This document shows positions 1 to 6,816 of a stretch of DNA of 10,319 nucleotides, piece by piece. The translations under genes and the position numbers were made by a program. The notes beneath the pieces are model-generated. The model was not told the DNA's origin, made no database searches, and was given only the letters and a program-made list of their open reading frames with translations. The stretch comes from Betaproteobacteria bacterium (lineage in GTDB: Bacteria > Pseudomonadota > Gammaproteobacteria > Burkholderiales > SG8-39), in contig VBCT01000190.1 in NCBI GenBank assembly GCA_005882235.1, positions 806 to 11,124 of the forward strand, written 5' to 3'. Position 1 is the first letter of the stretch. Each line of letters begins with the position of its first letter.

Positions 1-394
1 GGTGCTTCAGTTCGTGCTCGGCTTGAATAACGGCATCCAGCTCGTGATGATGGCGGCAGGCGGAACCGCAGCTGTCTTCTTCGGGCTGGCGGGCCTTGCC
101 TCATCGACGACGCGTGATTTCGGCTTTCTGGCGAAATTCCTGTTCGTCGGGTTTATCGTCATCATGCTGGCGATACTCGCAAATATCTTCTTGGCAAGTC
201 CCATCCTGTACTTGACGCTCCTTGGGGCGATCATCCTGTTCTCATCGGCAGTGATCCTGTTTCAGATAAACGCCATCGTCCGAGGCGGCGAAACCAACTA
301 CGTTTCAGCGACGCTGAGCTTGTACGTATCCATCTGGAATATATTTTCGAGCCTGCTGCAATTGCTCGGCATCTTCGGCGGCAATCGCGACTGA
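1..394 (+). CDS. yccA: Bax inhibitor-1/YccA family membrane protein, 3' part only
   Basis: C-terminal 130 residues of an integral inner-membrane protein of the BI-1/YccA (TMBIM) family; the 5' end lies outside the window, so the GTG at position 2 is read as an internal valine, not a start. About four hydrophobic segments are visible (roughly residues 11-35, 42-65, 67-90 and 101-125 of the visible part), with the family signature RGGETNY at 94-100 and the family-typical tail LLGIFGG before a TGA stop. E. coli YccA is a substrate and modulator of the FtsH protease. The usual aspartates of the two last helices are replaced here by Gln88 (FQIN) and Ser110 (YVSIWN), a pattern I associate with YccA rather than YbhL or YetJ. 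GC is about 54%, lower than the neighbouring genes, probably partly from Phe/Ile-rich membrane segments. The gene converges on rlmD. Family assignment is firm; YccA orthology is likely but not proven. Confidence 0.85.
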   Translation, partial: VLQFVLGLNNGIQLVMMAAGGTAAVFFGLAGLASSTTRDFGFLAKFLFVGFIVIMLAILANIFLASPILYLTLLGAIILFSSAVILFQINAIVRGGETNYVSATLSLYVSIWNIFSSLLQLLGIFGGNRD

Positions 395-409
395 GGTCTA
401 TCCTCCCTT

Positions 410-440
410 AAAAAAAAGGGCGCTCTAGCGCCCTTTTTTA
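410..440. terminator. Bidirectional Rho-independent terminator between yccA and rlmD
   Basis: Perfect inverted repeat with arms AAAAAAGGGCGC (412-423) and GCGCCCTTTTTT (428-439) around a TCTA tetraloop (424-427). The GC-rich core GGGCGC/GCGCCC is flanked by an A tract on one side and a T tract on the other, so it gives a hairpin plus U tract in both directions: six T on the plus strand and eight on the minus strand (417-410). It lies 15 bp after the yccA-like stop. The TAA stop of rlmD (440-438) lies within the U-tract side, so the stop and the terminator share bases. Both genes converge on it, which fits a shared terminator. Confidence 0.93.
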
Positions 441-1733
441 TTTGTCACGCTCGAACAGCGCGATCGACTCCACGTGCGAGGTGTGCGGGAACATGTTCAC
501 CACGCCGGCTGCGGCGAGCCGGTACCCCTGCACGTGAACCAGCACTGCGCTGTCGCGGGCCAGGGTCGCCGGATCGCAGGCGACGTACACGATCCGGGAC
601 GGCGGCCTCGCGGCGAATGATTTCACCAGCTCGATCGCCCCTTCCCTCGGCGGGTCGAGCAGCACCTTGTCGCACGCCGGCAGGCCGGCGCACGCCGCGG
701 CGTCGAAGAGGTCGGCGAGCGCGAAGCGGCAACGATCGGCGAGGCCGTTGGCTAGCGCGTTCTCCTCCGCGCGGGCAACCAGCCCTGCGCTGCCTTCCAC
801 CCCGAGCACCTCGGCGCCGCAACTTGCGATCGGCAACGTGAAATTGCCCAGCCCGCAGAAGAAATCGCCGATTCTCTCGCCCGGCCGCGGATCCAGGAGC
901 GACAGCGCCCGGCTCACGAGCAGCCGGTTGACCGCGTGGTTGACCTGGGTGAAATCGGTCGGGCCGAATGCGATGCGAAGCCCGTATTCGGGGAGCGTGT
1001 AATACAGGCCCGGTGCTTCGACCGGCCAGAACGGACGCGCCGAGTCGGGCCCTTCGGGCTGCAGCCACAGCTGCACGGCGTGGTCCTCCGCGAAGCGCTT
1101 GAGGCGTTCGCGGTCCTCCACCCCGACCGCTTCGAGCACGCGCAGCACGAGCACCGTCAGCGCATCCCCGACGGCGACTTCAATCTGCGGAATGCGCCCC
1201 TGCATGTCGAGGGTATCGATGAGCGCGCGCAGCGGCCGGATCAGACCCGACACTTTCAGCGGCAGCACCTCGCAGCTCGTCATCTCGGTGACATAGCTCG
1301 ACCTGCGCTCGCGAAATCCGACCAGCGACCCGCCCTTCTTCTCAACCCAGCGCACCGACATGCGCGCGCGGTGCCGATATCCCCATGCGAGCCCGTGGAG
1401 CGGCCGCAACATCGTCTCGGGGCGAATGCGGCCCAGGTGCCAGAGCGCGTCTTCGAGCACGCGCTGCTTGGCCGCCACCTGTGCCCGTTCCTCGATGTGC
1501 TGCATCGAACATCCGCCGCAGGTCCCGAAGAAAGCGCAGCGCGGGGAAATCCGCGGCGCGCCCTCCTGCACGATCCGCACGATCTGCGCGGCTTCCCACG
1601 CGGGCTTCCTGCGATAGGCGGAGTATTCGACCCGTTCGCCGGGGACGGCATTGTCCACGAACACCGCTTTTCCCGCGACGTGAGCCACGCCGCGACCCTC
1701 CCGGTCGAGGGACTCGATGAGGGCGATCGGCAT
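438..1733 (-). CDS. rlmD: 23S rRNA (uracil-1939-C5)-methyltransferase RlmD
   Basis: SAM-dependent methyltransferase that makes m5U1939 in 23S rRNA (formerly RumA); 431 aa from the ATG at 1733, matching the roughly 430 aa of the E. coli enzyme. An N-terminal TRAM-like domain (about 1-55) is followed by the [4Fe-4S] ligands Cys66, Cys72 and Cys75 (C-x5-C-G-G-C) and Cys154. The methyltransferase domain shows DFFCGLGNFTLP (290-301, SAM binding), LLDPPREGA (358-366), the catalytic Cys386 in VYVACDPATLARD, and the proposed general base Glu422 in SHVES. The reading frame stays open up to 1913, but that extension overlaps the exonuclease gene and looks like shadow sequence, whereas MPIALIESLD resembles a normal RlmD N terminus. 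No good Shine-Dalgarno precedes the ATG; an in-frame GTG 21 bp upstream is a weaker alternative. It begins 14 bp after the exonuclease stop and is the last gene of the minus-strand run. Confidence 0.95.
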   Translation of the reverse strand: MPIALIESLDREGRGVAHVAGKAVFVDNAVPGERVEYSAYRRKPAWEAAQIVRIVQEGAPRISPRCAFFGTCGGCSMQHIEERAQVAAKQRVLEDALWHLGRIRPETMLRPLHGLAWGYRHRARMSVRWVEKKGGSLVGFRERRSSYVTEMTSCEVLPLKVSGLIRPLRALIDTLDMQGRIPQIEVAVGDALTVLVLRVLEAVGVEDRERLKRFAEDHAVQLWLQPEGPDSARPFWPVEAPGLYYTLPEYGLRIAFGPTDFTQVNHAVNRLLVSRALSLLDPRPGERIGDFFCGLGNFTLPIASCGAEVLGVEGSAGLVARAEENALANGLADRCRFALADLFDAAACAGLPACDKVLLDPPREGAIELVKSFAARPPSRIVYVACDPATLARDSAVLVHVQGYRLAAAGVVNMFPHTSHVESIALFERDK

Positions 1734-1747
1734 GGAAGACCGCGGGC

Positions 1748-2521
1748 TCAGCTCCACCGGCCGACGAACTCGCGCCAGTGGGCTTCTTTGGAATGGGCGA
1801 GCGTGTCCCGGACCAGCTCCAGCTCGCGCCGGTAGAGCGCCTCGTCGCAGGCGCCGCGCAGTAGCTGGAAACGCAGGAAAACAAGATAAGTGTTGGCCAC
1901 GTCCGTTTCGCAATACTTCCGGATATCGTCGATCTTTCCCGACTGATACGCTTCCCAGACCTTCGATCCGTCCATTCCGATCTTGCCCGGGAATCCCAGG
2001 AGCCGGGCCAGCTCGTCCAGCTGCACGTAGTTTCGCCCTTGGTAGAGAGCGAGCGTATCCATGAGGTCGAGGTGACGCTGGTGATAGCGGCTGATGTAAT
2101 TGTTGTACCTGAACTCGCGATCGTCGTCGCCCGTATCCCAGTAGCGGGGCGCCGACACGCCGTGCACCAGACCGCGGTAGTGGAGCACCGGCAGGTCGAA
2201 CCCGCCGCCGTTCCAGGAAACGAGCTGCGGAGTGTACTTTTCGATTCCGTCGAAGAAGCGCCGCACCAGCTCTCCCTCGCCGTCGCCAGGGGAACCGAGC
2301 GACCAGCAGCGGAAACTGTCTCCTTCGCGCAGCGCGCAGGCGATGGCCACGACCCGATGCAGATGCAGGGGCAGGAAGTCCTGGCCGGTTTGCGCGCGCC
2401 GTTGCTGGAATGCGTGTTCCGCGACGTCCCGGTCGGAGAGCTTCGCGTCCAGATCGCGAAGCAGGCGCAGACCGGCGATGTCCGGCACCGTCTCGATATC
2501 GAACGCGAGAATCGGCGTCAT
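1748..2521 (-). CDS. Predicted 3'-5' exonuclease, PolB-like DEDDy family
   Basis: 257-aa protein made almost wholly of one DnaQ-like/RNase H-fold exonuclease domain, of the type annotated as predicted 3'-5' exonuclease related to the PolB proofreading domain (DNA_pol_B_exo2). The metal-binding residues are all visible: Asp8 and Glu10 in FDIET (ExoI), Asp109 in SWNGGGFDLPVL (ExoII), and Tyr203/Asp207 in YCETD (ExoIII, Y-x3-D), which makes it DEDDy type and probably active on single-stranded 3' ends. There is no polymerase domain, signal peptide or membrane segment, so it should be cytoplasmic. The frame continues upstream to 2590, but the ATG at 2521 places FDIET at the usual distance from the N terminus and avoids overlap with cysM, which ends 22 bp before. 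No clear Shine-Dalgarno precedes it, so translation may depend on coupling. The physiological substrate is unknown to me; a role in RNA rather than DNA processing cannot be excluded. Confidence 0.88.
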   Translation of the reverse strand: MTPILAFDIETVPDIAGLRLLRDLDAKLSDRDVAEHAFQQRRAQTGQDFLPLHLHRVVAIACALREGDSFRCWSLGSPGDGEGELVRRFFDGIEKYTPQLVSWNGGGFDLPVLHYRGLVHGVSAPRYWDTGDDDREFRYNNYISRYHQRHLDLMDTLALYQGRNYVQLDELARLLGFPGKIGMDGSKVWEAYQSGKIDDIRKYCETDVANTYLVFLRFQLLRGACDEALYRRELELVRDTLAHSKEAHWREFVGRWS

Positions 2522-2543
2522 TCGCCGGCAGGGGTGCGACGCT

Positions 2544-3452
2544 TCAGTCGGGAAAAACGCCGGTGGAAAGGTAACGGTCGCCGCGGTCACAGACGATCGT
2601 GACGATGGTGGCGTTCTGGACCTCGCGCGAAATCCTCAACGCGACCGCGAGCGCCCCGCCCGAGGAAATACCGGCGAAGATGCCTTCCTCGCGCGCCATG
2701 CGGCGGGCCATTTCCTCGGCGTCGGCCTGGCTCACGGATTCGACCCGGTCCACGCGCGCTTTGTCGTAGATCTTCGGCAGGTAGGCCTCGGGCCACTTGC
2801 GGATTCCGGGGATCTGCGAGCCCTCCTCGGGCTGGCAGCCGATGACGTGGATCTTCGGGTTCTTTTCCTTGAAGAAACGCGAGCAGCCCATGATCGTGCC
2901 CGTGGTCCCCATGCTGCTGACGAAATGGGTGATCGTTCCTTTCGTGTCCCGCCAGATTTCCGGTCCAGTGCCTTCGTAGTGCGACAGCGGATTGTCCGGG
3001 TTGGCGAACTGATCGAGGATGCGCCCCTTGCCTTCGCGCTGCATCTTCTCGGCGAGATCGCGCGCTGCCTCCATCCCGCCCGCCTTGGGCGTAAGGACGA
3101 TCTCCGCGCCGAAGGCGCGCATGGTCTGGCGGCGCTCCGCCGACAAGTGCTCGGGCATGACCAGCACCATGCGGTAGCCGCGGATCGCCGCCGCCATCGC
3201 AAGCGCGATGCCGGTGTTGCCGCTCGTCGCTTCGATCAACGCGTCGCCGGGCTTGATCGTCCCGCGCTTCTCCGCGCGCACGATCATCGACATCGCGGGA
3301 CGGTCCTTGACCGAGCCCGCGGGATTGTCGCCCTCGAGCTTGGCGAGAACGATGTTGGACGTTTTTCCCGGAAGGCGCTTCAGCCTCACCAGCGGGGTGT
3401 CGCCGACCGTATCTTCGATCGTCTTGTAGGTCAGCTCGGGATTGCGATCCAT
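2544..3452 (-). CDS. cysM: Cysteine synthase B (O-acetylserine sulfhydrylase CysM)
   Basis: PLP-dependent fold-type II enzyme that joins O-acetyl-L-serine with sulfide (or thiosulfate, giving S-sulfocysteine) in cysteine synthesis; 302 aa and cytoplasmic. Visible motifs: the PLP Schiff-base lysine Lys49 in NPAGSVKDR, the substrate loop EATSGNTG (74-81, Asn79), the phosphate-binding loop MGTTGT (181-186), and Ser263 in GISSGG. The sequence EGSQIPGIRKW (210-220) and the ending CDRGDRYLSTGVF (288-300) are characteristic of CysM and not CysK, so thiosulfate use is likely. The ATG at 3452 is chosen because the typical N terminus (YKTIEDTVG-TPLVRL) follows within ten residues; an in-frame ATG at 3470 would add six residues, and neither has a good Shine-Dalgarno. 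The still longer open frame upstream runs antiparallel in phase through hldD and is shadow. It begins 29 bp after hldD. Confidence 0.96.
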   Translation of the reverse strand: MDRNPELTYKTIEDTVGDTPLVRLKRLPGKTSNIVLAKLEGDNPAGSVKDRPAMSMIVRAEKRGTIKPGDALIEATSGNTGIALAMAAAIRGYRMVLVMPEHLSAERRQTMRAFGAEIVLTPKAGGMEAARDLAEKMQREGKGRILDQFANPDNPLSHYEGTGPEIWRDTKGTITHFVSSMGTTGTIMGCSRFFKEKNPKIHVIGCQPEEGSQIPGIRKWPEAYLPKIYDKARVDRVESVSQADAEEMARRMAREEGIFAGISSGGALAVALRISREVQNATIVTIVCDRGDRYLSTGVFPD

Positions 3453-3481
3453 GCTTCTATGATATCTCATGGCGCGGCGTA

Positions 3482-4492
3482 TCAGCCGCCGGCCGCGTTT
3501 CTTTGTTCGAGCAGCTGGCTGCAGTAGCGGCCGACGCCCTCCTCGACCGCAAGGAATGGCGCGCTGTAGCCTGCGCGTCGCAGCGCGCCGACGTCGGCCT
3601 GAGTGAAATTCTGGTACTTGCCTTTCAGCGCATCCGGAAAGGGCGCGTACTCGATCAGACCCTGGCTGCGCGCCTCCGCCAGGTCGACGCGTTGATCGCC
3701 TATTGCATTGCGGCAGCAGTTGATCGTGGCGAGCGCCACGTCGTTGAAGCTCTGCGCCCGCCCCGTGCCGACGTTGAAAATGCCCGACAGCTCGGGGTGG
3801 TCGAGAAAATGCAGGTTGACCTTGACGACGTCCTCGACCGAGACGAAGTCGCGGCGCTGCTCGCCGTCCGCGTACCCCCCCGACCCGACAAAAGGGCGCA
3901 CGCGCCGCTCCGCTGCATACTGATTGAAGAAGTGCCAAGCCACGGAAGCCATACGGCCCTTGTGCCATTCGTTCGGACCGTACACGTTGAAGTAGCGGAA
4001 CCCGGCGATCTGCGAGCCCGCTTCGGCCAAGCGCCGCCGCACGGCCTGATCGAACAGGAACTTCGAGTAGCCGTAGATGTTGAGCGGCGCCACGGACTTT
4101 CGCTCCTCGCGAAAGTCCGTGCCCGCGCCGTAGACCGCAGCCGAAGACGCATAGAGGAGAGGGACTTGGTCCTCCATGCAGAAGTCGAGCAGCGCCATCG
4201 AATAGCGGTAATTGTTTTCCATCATGAAGCGCCCGTCGGTCACCATGGTGTCGGAACACGCGCCCTGATGGAACACGACATCGATAGCCCCGGAAAAATC
4301 GCCCGCCTCGAGGCGTCTCCTGAATTCGTCCTTGTCGAGATAATCGGCGATCTCGCAGGCCGCCAGATTGCCGAATTTGTCGCTGCGCTCCAGGTCGTCC
4401 ACGGCGAGGATCTGGGTCTCGCCGCGAGCGTTCAGCGCCCGGACGAGGTTCGACCCGATGAAGCCCGCCGCGCCGGTGACTACGAAGTACAT
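3482..4492 (-). CDS. hldD: ADP-L-glycero-D-manno-heptose-6-epimerase HldD
   Basis: Last step of ADP-heptose synthesis: epimerises ADP-D-glycero-beta-D-manno-heptose at C6 to the L,D form that heptosyltransferases add to the LPS inner core. 336 aa, an extended short-chain dehydrogenase with a Rossmann fold. The NAD(P)-binding glycine motif TGAAGFIGSN is at 6-15; Ser116 lies in YASSAAVYG; the catalytic Tyr140 and Lys144 lie in NIYGYSKFLFD (Y-x3-K); and Lys178 in NEWHKGRM matches the second acid/base lysine known in E. coli HldD. YFNVYGPNE (167-175) and QRRDFVSVEDVV (212-223) are also typical of the family. It starts 8 bp after rfaE1 with an AGGGG Shine-Dalgarno that overlaps the rfaE1 stop, so coupled expression with the kinase is likely. 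Full length, no defects seen. Confidence 0.97.
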   Translation of the reverse strand: MYFVVTGAAGFIGSNLVRALNARGETQILAVDDLERSDKFGNLAACEIADYLDKDEFRRRLEAGDFSGAIDVVFHQGACSDTMVTDGRFMMENNYRYSMALLDFCMEDQVPLLYASSAAVYGAGTDFREERKSVAPLNIYGYSKFLFDQAVRRRLAEAGSQIAGFRYFNVYGPNEWHKGRMASVAWHFFNQYAAERRVRPFVGSGGYADGEQRRDFVSVEDVVKVNLHFLDHPELSGIFNVGTGRAQSFNDVALATINCCRNAIGDQRVDLAEARSQGLIEYAPFPDALKGKYQNFTQADVGALRRAGYSAPFLAVEEGVGRYCSQLLEQRNAAGG

Positions 4493-4497
4493 TCCAG

Positions 4498-4502
4498 CCC
4501 CT
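4498..4502 (-). promoter_or_regulatory. Ribosome binding site of hldD
   Basis: AGGGG on the minus strand, 5 nt before the hldD ATG. Its first two bases belong to the TAG stop of rfaE1 (4503-4501), so ribosomes finishing the kinase sit on the epimerase start signal, suggesting translational coupling. Confidence 0.7.
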
Positions 4503-5463
4503 ATCTTCCCTGCCCCAACTCGGCCATCAGTTCGTCCGGATGGACTACCGCCGTGCCGAGCTTGCCCACAACGATCCCCGCTGCCTGGTTCGCAGTCACA
4601 ACGGCGTCACGAAGCGATACGCCCGCACCGAGCATCGCACCGAGCGTCGCGATCACCGTGTCGCCTGCGCCGCTGACATCGAATACCTCGCGGGCACGGG
4701 CGGGTTCATGGTGCACTTGCCGCTCTTCGAAAAGGGTCATGCCGTCCTTACCCAAGGTCACGAGCAAAGCCCGCAAGCCAAGCCGCTCGCGCAGAGACTG
4801 CGCTTTTTCCGTGAGCTCGCCATCGTTCTTCCAGCGACCCGCGACTTCCTGCAGTTCCTTGCGATTCGGCGTCACGATTGTCGCGCCGACGTATCGCGAG
4901 TAGTCGTCGCCTTTGGGATCGACAAGCACGGTCTTGCCTTGAGCGCGGGCGAGCTCGATCATTCGCGCGATGTGCGTGAGCCCGCCCTTGCCGTAGTCGG
5001 ACAGGATGATTACGTTCCGATCGGAGATCATCCGCTCGTAGTCCGCGAGCTTATCGAGCAAGACCTCGTGACTTGGCGGGGTCTCGAAGTCGATACGCAG
5101 CATCTGCTGCTGCCGTCCGATCACGCGCAACTTCACGGTGGTGGGGACGTCACCGTCGTAGTGCAGCTTGGCGTCAACGCGGGCTCGTTCCAGAAGCTTA
5201 GCGAGCGTGCGCCCCGCCTCGTCGTCTCCGACGACCGAGAGCAACGCCACGTTTGCACCGAGCGCCGCAGCGTTGGCGGCCACGTTCGCCGCCCCGCCCG
5301 GCGTTTCCTTGGTGCGCTTGCTTTCGATCTTGACGATCTGCACGGGCGCTTCGTCGGAAACGCGCTCCACCTCCCCGTACCAGTAGCGGTCGAGCATCAC
5401 GTCGCCGACGACGAGGACGCGCGCCTTGTGCAGCTCCGGGAAAACCGGCTTTTCCGCCTTCAC
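4501..5463 (-). CDS. rfaE1: D-glycero-beta-D-manno-heptose-7-phosphate kinase (monofunctional HldA/RfaE1)
   Basis: Phosphorylates D-glycero-D-manno-heptose 7-phosphate at C1, the second step toward ADP-heptose for LPS core. 320 aa, a PfkB/ribokinase fold. It opens like E. coli HldE with VGDVMLDRYWYG (19-30); the PfkB signature GGAANVAANAAALG is at 56-69, the sugar/nucleotide-site segment VDPKGDDYSRY at 181-191, and the anion-hole motif DVSGAGD at 262-268 carries the catalytic base Asp268. The C-terminal adenylyltransferase half of enteric HldE (about 477 aa) is absent, so a separate rfaE2/hldC is expected elsewhere in the genome. Start choice: the GTG at 5463 overlaps the ugd stop in GTGA and has GAAGG 7 nt upstream; the frame open to 5619 would run deep into ugd and shows no family similarity. 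hldD follows after 8 bp. Confidence 0.95.
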   Translation of the reverse strand: MKAEKPVFPELHKARVLVVGDVMLDRYWYGEVERVSDEAPVQIVKIESKRTKETPGGAANVAANAAALGANVALLSVVGDDEAGRTLAKLLERARVDAKLHYDGDVPTTVKLRVIGRQQQMLRIDFETPPSHEVLLDKLADYERMISDRNVIILSDYGKGGLTHIARMIELARAQGKTVLVDPKGDDYSRYVGATIVTPNRKELQEVAGRWKNDGELTEKAQSLRERLGLRALLVTLGKDGMTLFEERQVHHEPARAREVFDVSGAGDTVIATLGAMLGAGVSLRDAVVTANQAAGIVVGKLGTAVVHPDELMAELGQGR

Positions 5464-6800
5464 GGGCCCGCCTTCACCGCCGCGCGACCTATCGGATGGT
5501 ACTCCAGGCCCAATCGCTTCAGCTGCGCCGGGTCGTAGAGATTGCGTCCGTCGAAGATCACAGGCGTCTTGAGGCGCGCGCGGATCGCCTCGAAATCGGG
5601 ACTGCGGAATTCCTGCCACTCGGTGACTACCGCGAGCGCATCCGCGCCGTCGAGCGCAGCGAGCGGCGATCCTGCGTAACGAATTCCCGCGACCCCGGCC
5701 AACGCGCGCTTCGCCGCGGGCATCGCCACCGGGTCGTAGGCAGTTACGGTCGCGCCGTTCGCGACGAGCTCTTCGATCAGGACGCGGCTCGACGCTTCCC
5801 GCACGTCGTCGGTGTTCTGCTTGAAGGCGAGCCCCCAGACGGCGATATGCCGTCCGGACAGTTTTCCGCCGAATCGCGCGAGTATCTTCCTCGCGAGCAC
5901 TTTTTTCTGCGCCGAGTTCACCTCGTGCACCGCCTCGAGAATCGGGAGGACGCCGCCGGCTTCCTCCGCAGTGTGGATCAGCGCTTTCACGTCTTTCGGG
6001 AAACAGGAGCCGCCGTAACCCGCGCCTGCGTACAGGAAGTGAAAGCCTATGCGCGGGTCCGATCCGATGCCTCTGCGCACTTCCTCGATATCCGCGCCGA
6101 GGCGCTCGGCGAGGTTGGCGAGCTCGTTCATGAACGAGATGCGCGTCGCAAGCATCGCGTTCGCCGCGTACTTGGTGAGCTCAGCAGAACGTACATCCAT
6201 CAGGAAAAAGCGGTCGTGGTTGCGCTGGAACGGAGCGTAAAGCGCCCGCATGATCTGTATCGCCTTGGGGTCGTCTGCACCCACCACAATACGGTCGGGA
6301 CGCATAAAGTCCTCGACCGCGGCCCCTTCCTTGAGGAACTCGGGGTTCGACACTACCGCGAAGGGCGTGTCCGCGCCGCGCCTGCGGAGCTCCTCCGCAA
6401 GAGCGGTGCGCACCTTGTCCGCGGTGCCGACCGGCACGGTGGACTTGTCCACGATCACCCGGTATTCGGTCATGTGCCGGCCGATCGTCCGTGCCGCGGC
6501 GATCACGTGCTGGAGATCGGCCGAACCGTCCTCGCCGGGAGGCGTCCCCACCGCGATGCACTGCACCGTTCCGAAGCGCACCGCGCGCTCGACGTCGGTC
6601 GTGAAGTGCAGGCGTCCCGCGGCCCGGTTGCGCTTGACCACTTCGAGCAGTCCCGGCTCGTAGATCGGGATTTCGCCCGCCTCGAGCGTGCGGATCTTCG
6701 ACGCGTCGAGATCCAGGCAAAGCACTTCGTTCCCGACTTCGGCGAAACAGGCGCCGCTCACCAAGCCGACGTAGCCCGTGCCGACGATGGTGATCTTCAA
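5460..6800 (-). CDS. ugd: UDP-glucose 6-dehydrogenase
   Basis: Oxidises UDP-glucose to UDP-glucuronate with two NAD+; the product feeds aminoarabinose modification of lipid A and uronic-acid polysaccharides. 446 aa, cytoplasmic. The NAD-binding Rossmann motif VGTGYVG is at 6-12; NPEFLKEGAAVEDF (152-165) forms the substrate loop; Lys210 and Asn214 lie in ELTKYAANAM; the catalytic Cys266 lies in GGSCFPKD (263-270); and the C-terminal UDP-binding domain shows WGLAFKQNTDDVR (322-334). The start is TTG: the base triplet at the conserved N terminus KITIVGTGYVG is TTG, not ATG, with GGAGG 6 nt upstream. It begins 16 bp after lapB and its TGA overlaps the rfaE1 GTG by four bases (GTGA). Complete and apparently functional. 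A GDP-mannose dehydrogenase is the nearest alternative, but the motifs favour UDP-glucose. Confidence 0.94.
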   Translation of the reverse strand: MKITIVGTGYVGLVSGACFAEVGNEVLCLDLDASKIRTLEAGEIPIYEPGLLEVVKRNRAAGRLHFTTDVERAVRFGTVQCIAVGTPPGEDGSADLQHVIAAARTIGRHMTEYRVIVDKSTVPVGTADKVRTALAEELRRRGADTPFAVVSNPEFLKEGAAVEDFMRPDRIVVGADDPKAIQIMRALYAPFQRNHDRFFLMDVRSAELTKYAANAMLATRISFMNELANLAERLGADIEEVRRGIGSDPRIGFHFLYAGAGYGGSCFPKDVKALIHTAEEAGGVLPILEAVHEVNSAQKKVLARKILARFGGKLSGRHIAVWGLAFKQNTDDVREASSRVLIEELVANGATVTAYDPVAMPAAKRALAGVAGIRYAGSPLAALDGADALAVVTEWQEFRSPDFEAIRARLKTPVIFDGRNLYDPAQLKRLGLEYHPIGRAAVKAGP

Positions 6801-6806
6801 ATTTGG

Positions 6807-6811
6807 CCTCC
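6807..6811 (-). promoter_or_regulatory. Ribosome binding site that fixes the TTG start of ugd
   Basis: A full GGAGG on the minus strand, 6 nt before the TTG at 6800, in the 16-bp gap after lapB. It is among the strongest Shine-Dalgarno matches in the window and supports TTG as the real start, since no ATG or GTG occurs at the conserved N terminus. Confidence 0.85.
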
Positions 6812-6816
6812 AGGCT

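Noticed and set aside
2..394. Treating the GTG at position 2 as the start of a complete 130-aa protein
   Set aside because: The sequence starts inside a BI-1 family protein of usually about 220 aa or more; several N-terminal membrane helices are missing, so it is a gene cut by the window edge.
1734..1913. N-terminal 60-residue extension of RlmD
   Set aside because: It overlaps the 3' end of the exonuclease gene, is Arg/Pro/Ala rich without similarity to RlmD, and the family N terminus begins at the ATG at 1733.
3503..4903. Long plus-strand open frame (466 codons) across hldD and rfaE1
   Set aside because: It lies antisense to two well-recognised genes, has no recognisable motif and an Arg/Ala/Asp/Val-rich composition. 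Long antisense frames are expected in GC-rich coding DNA.
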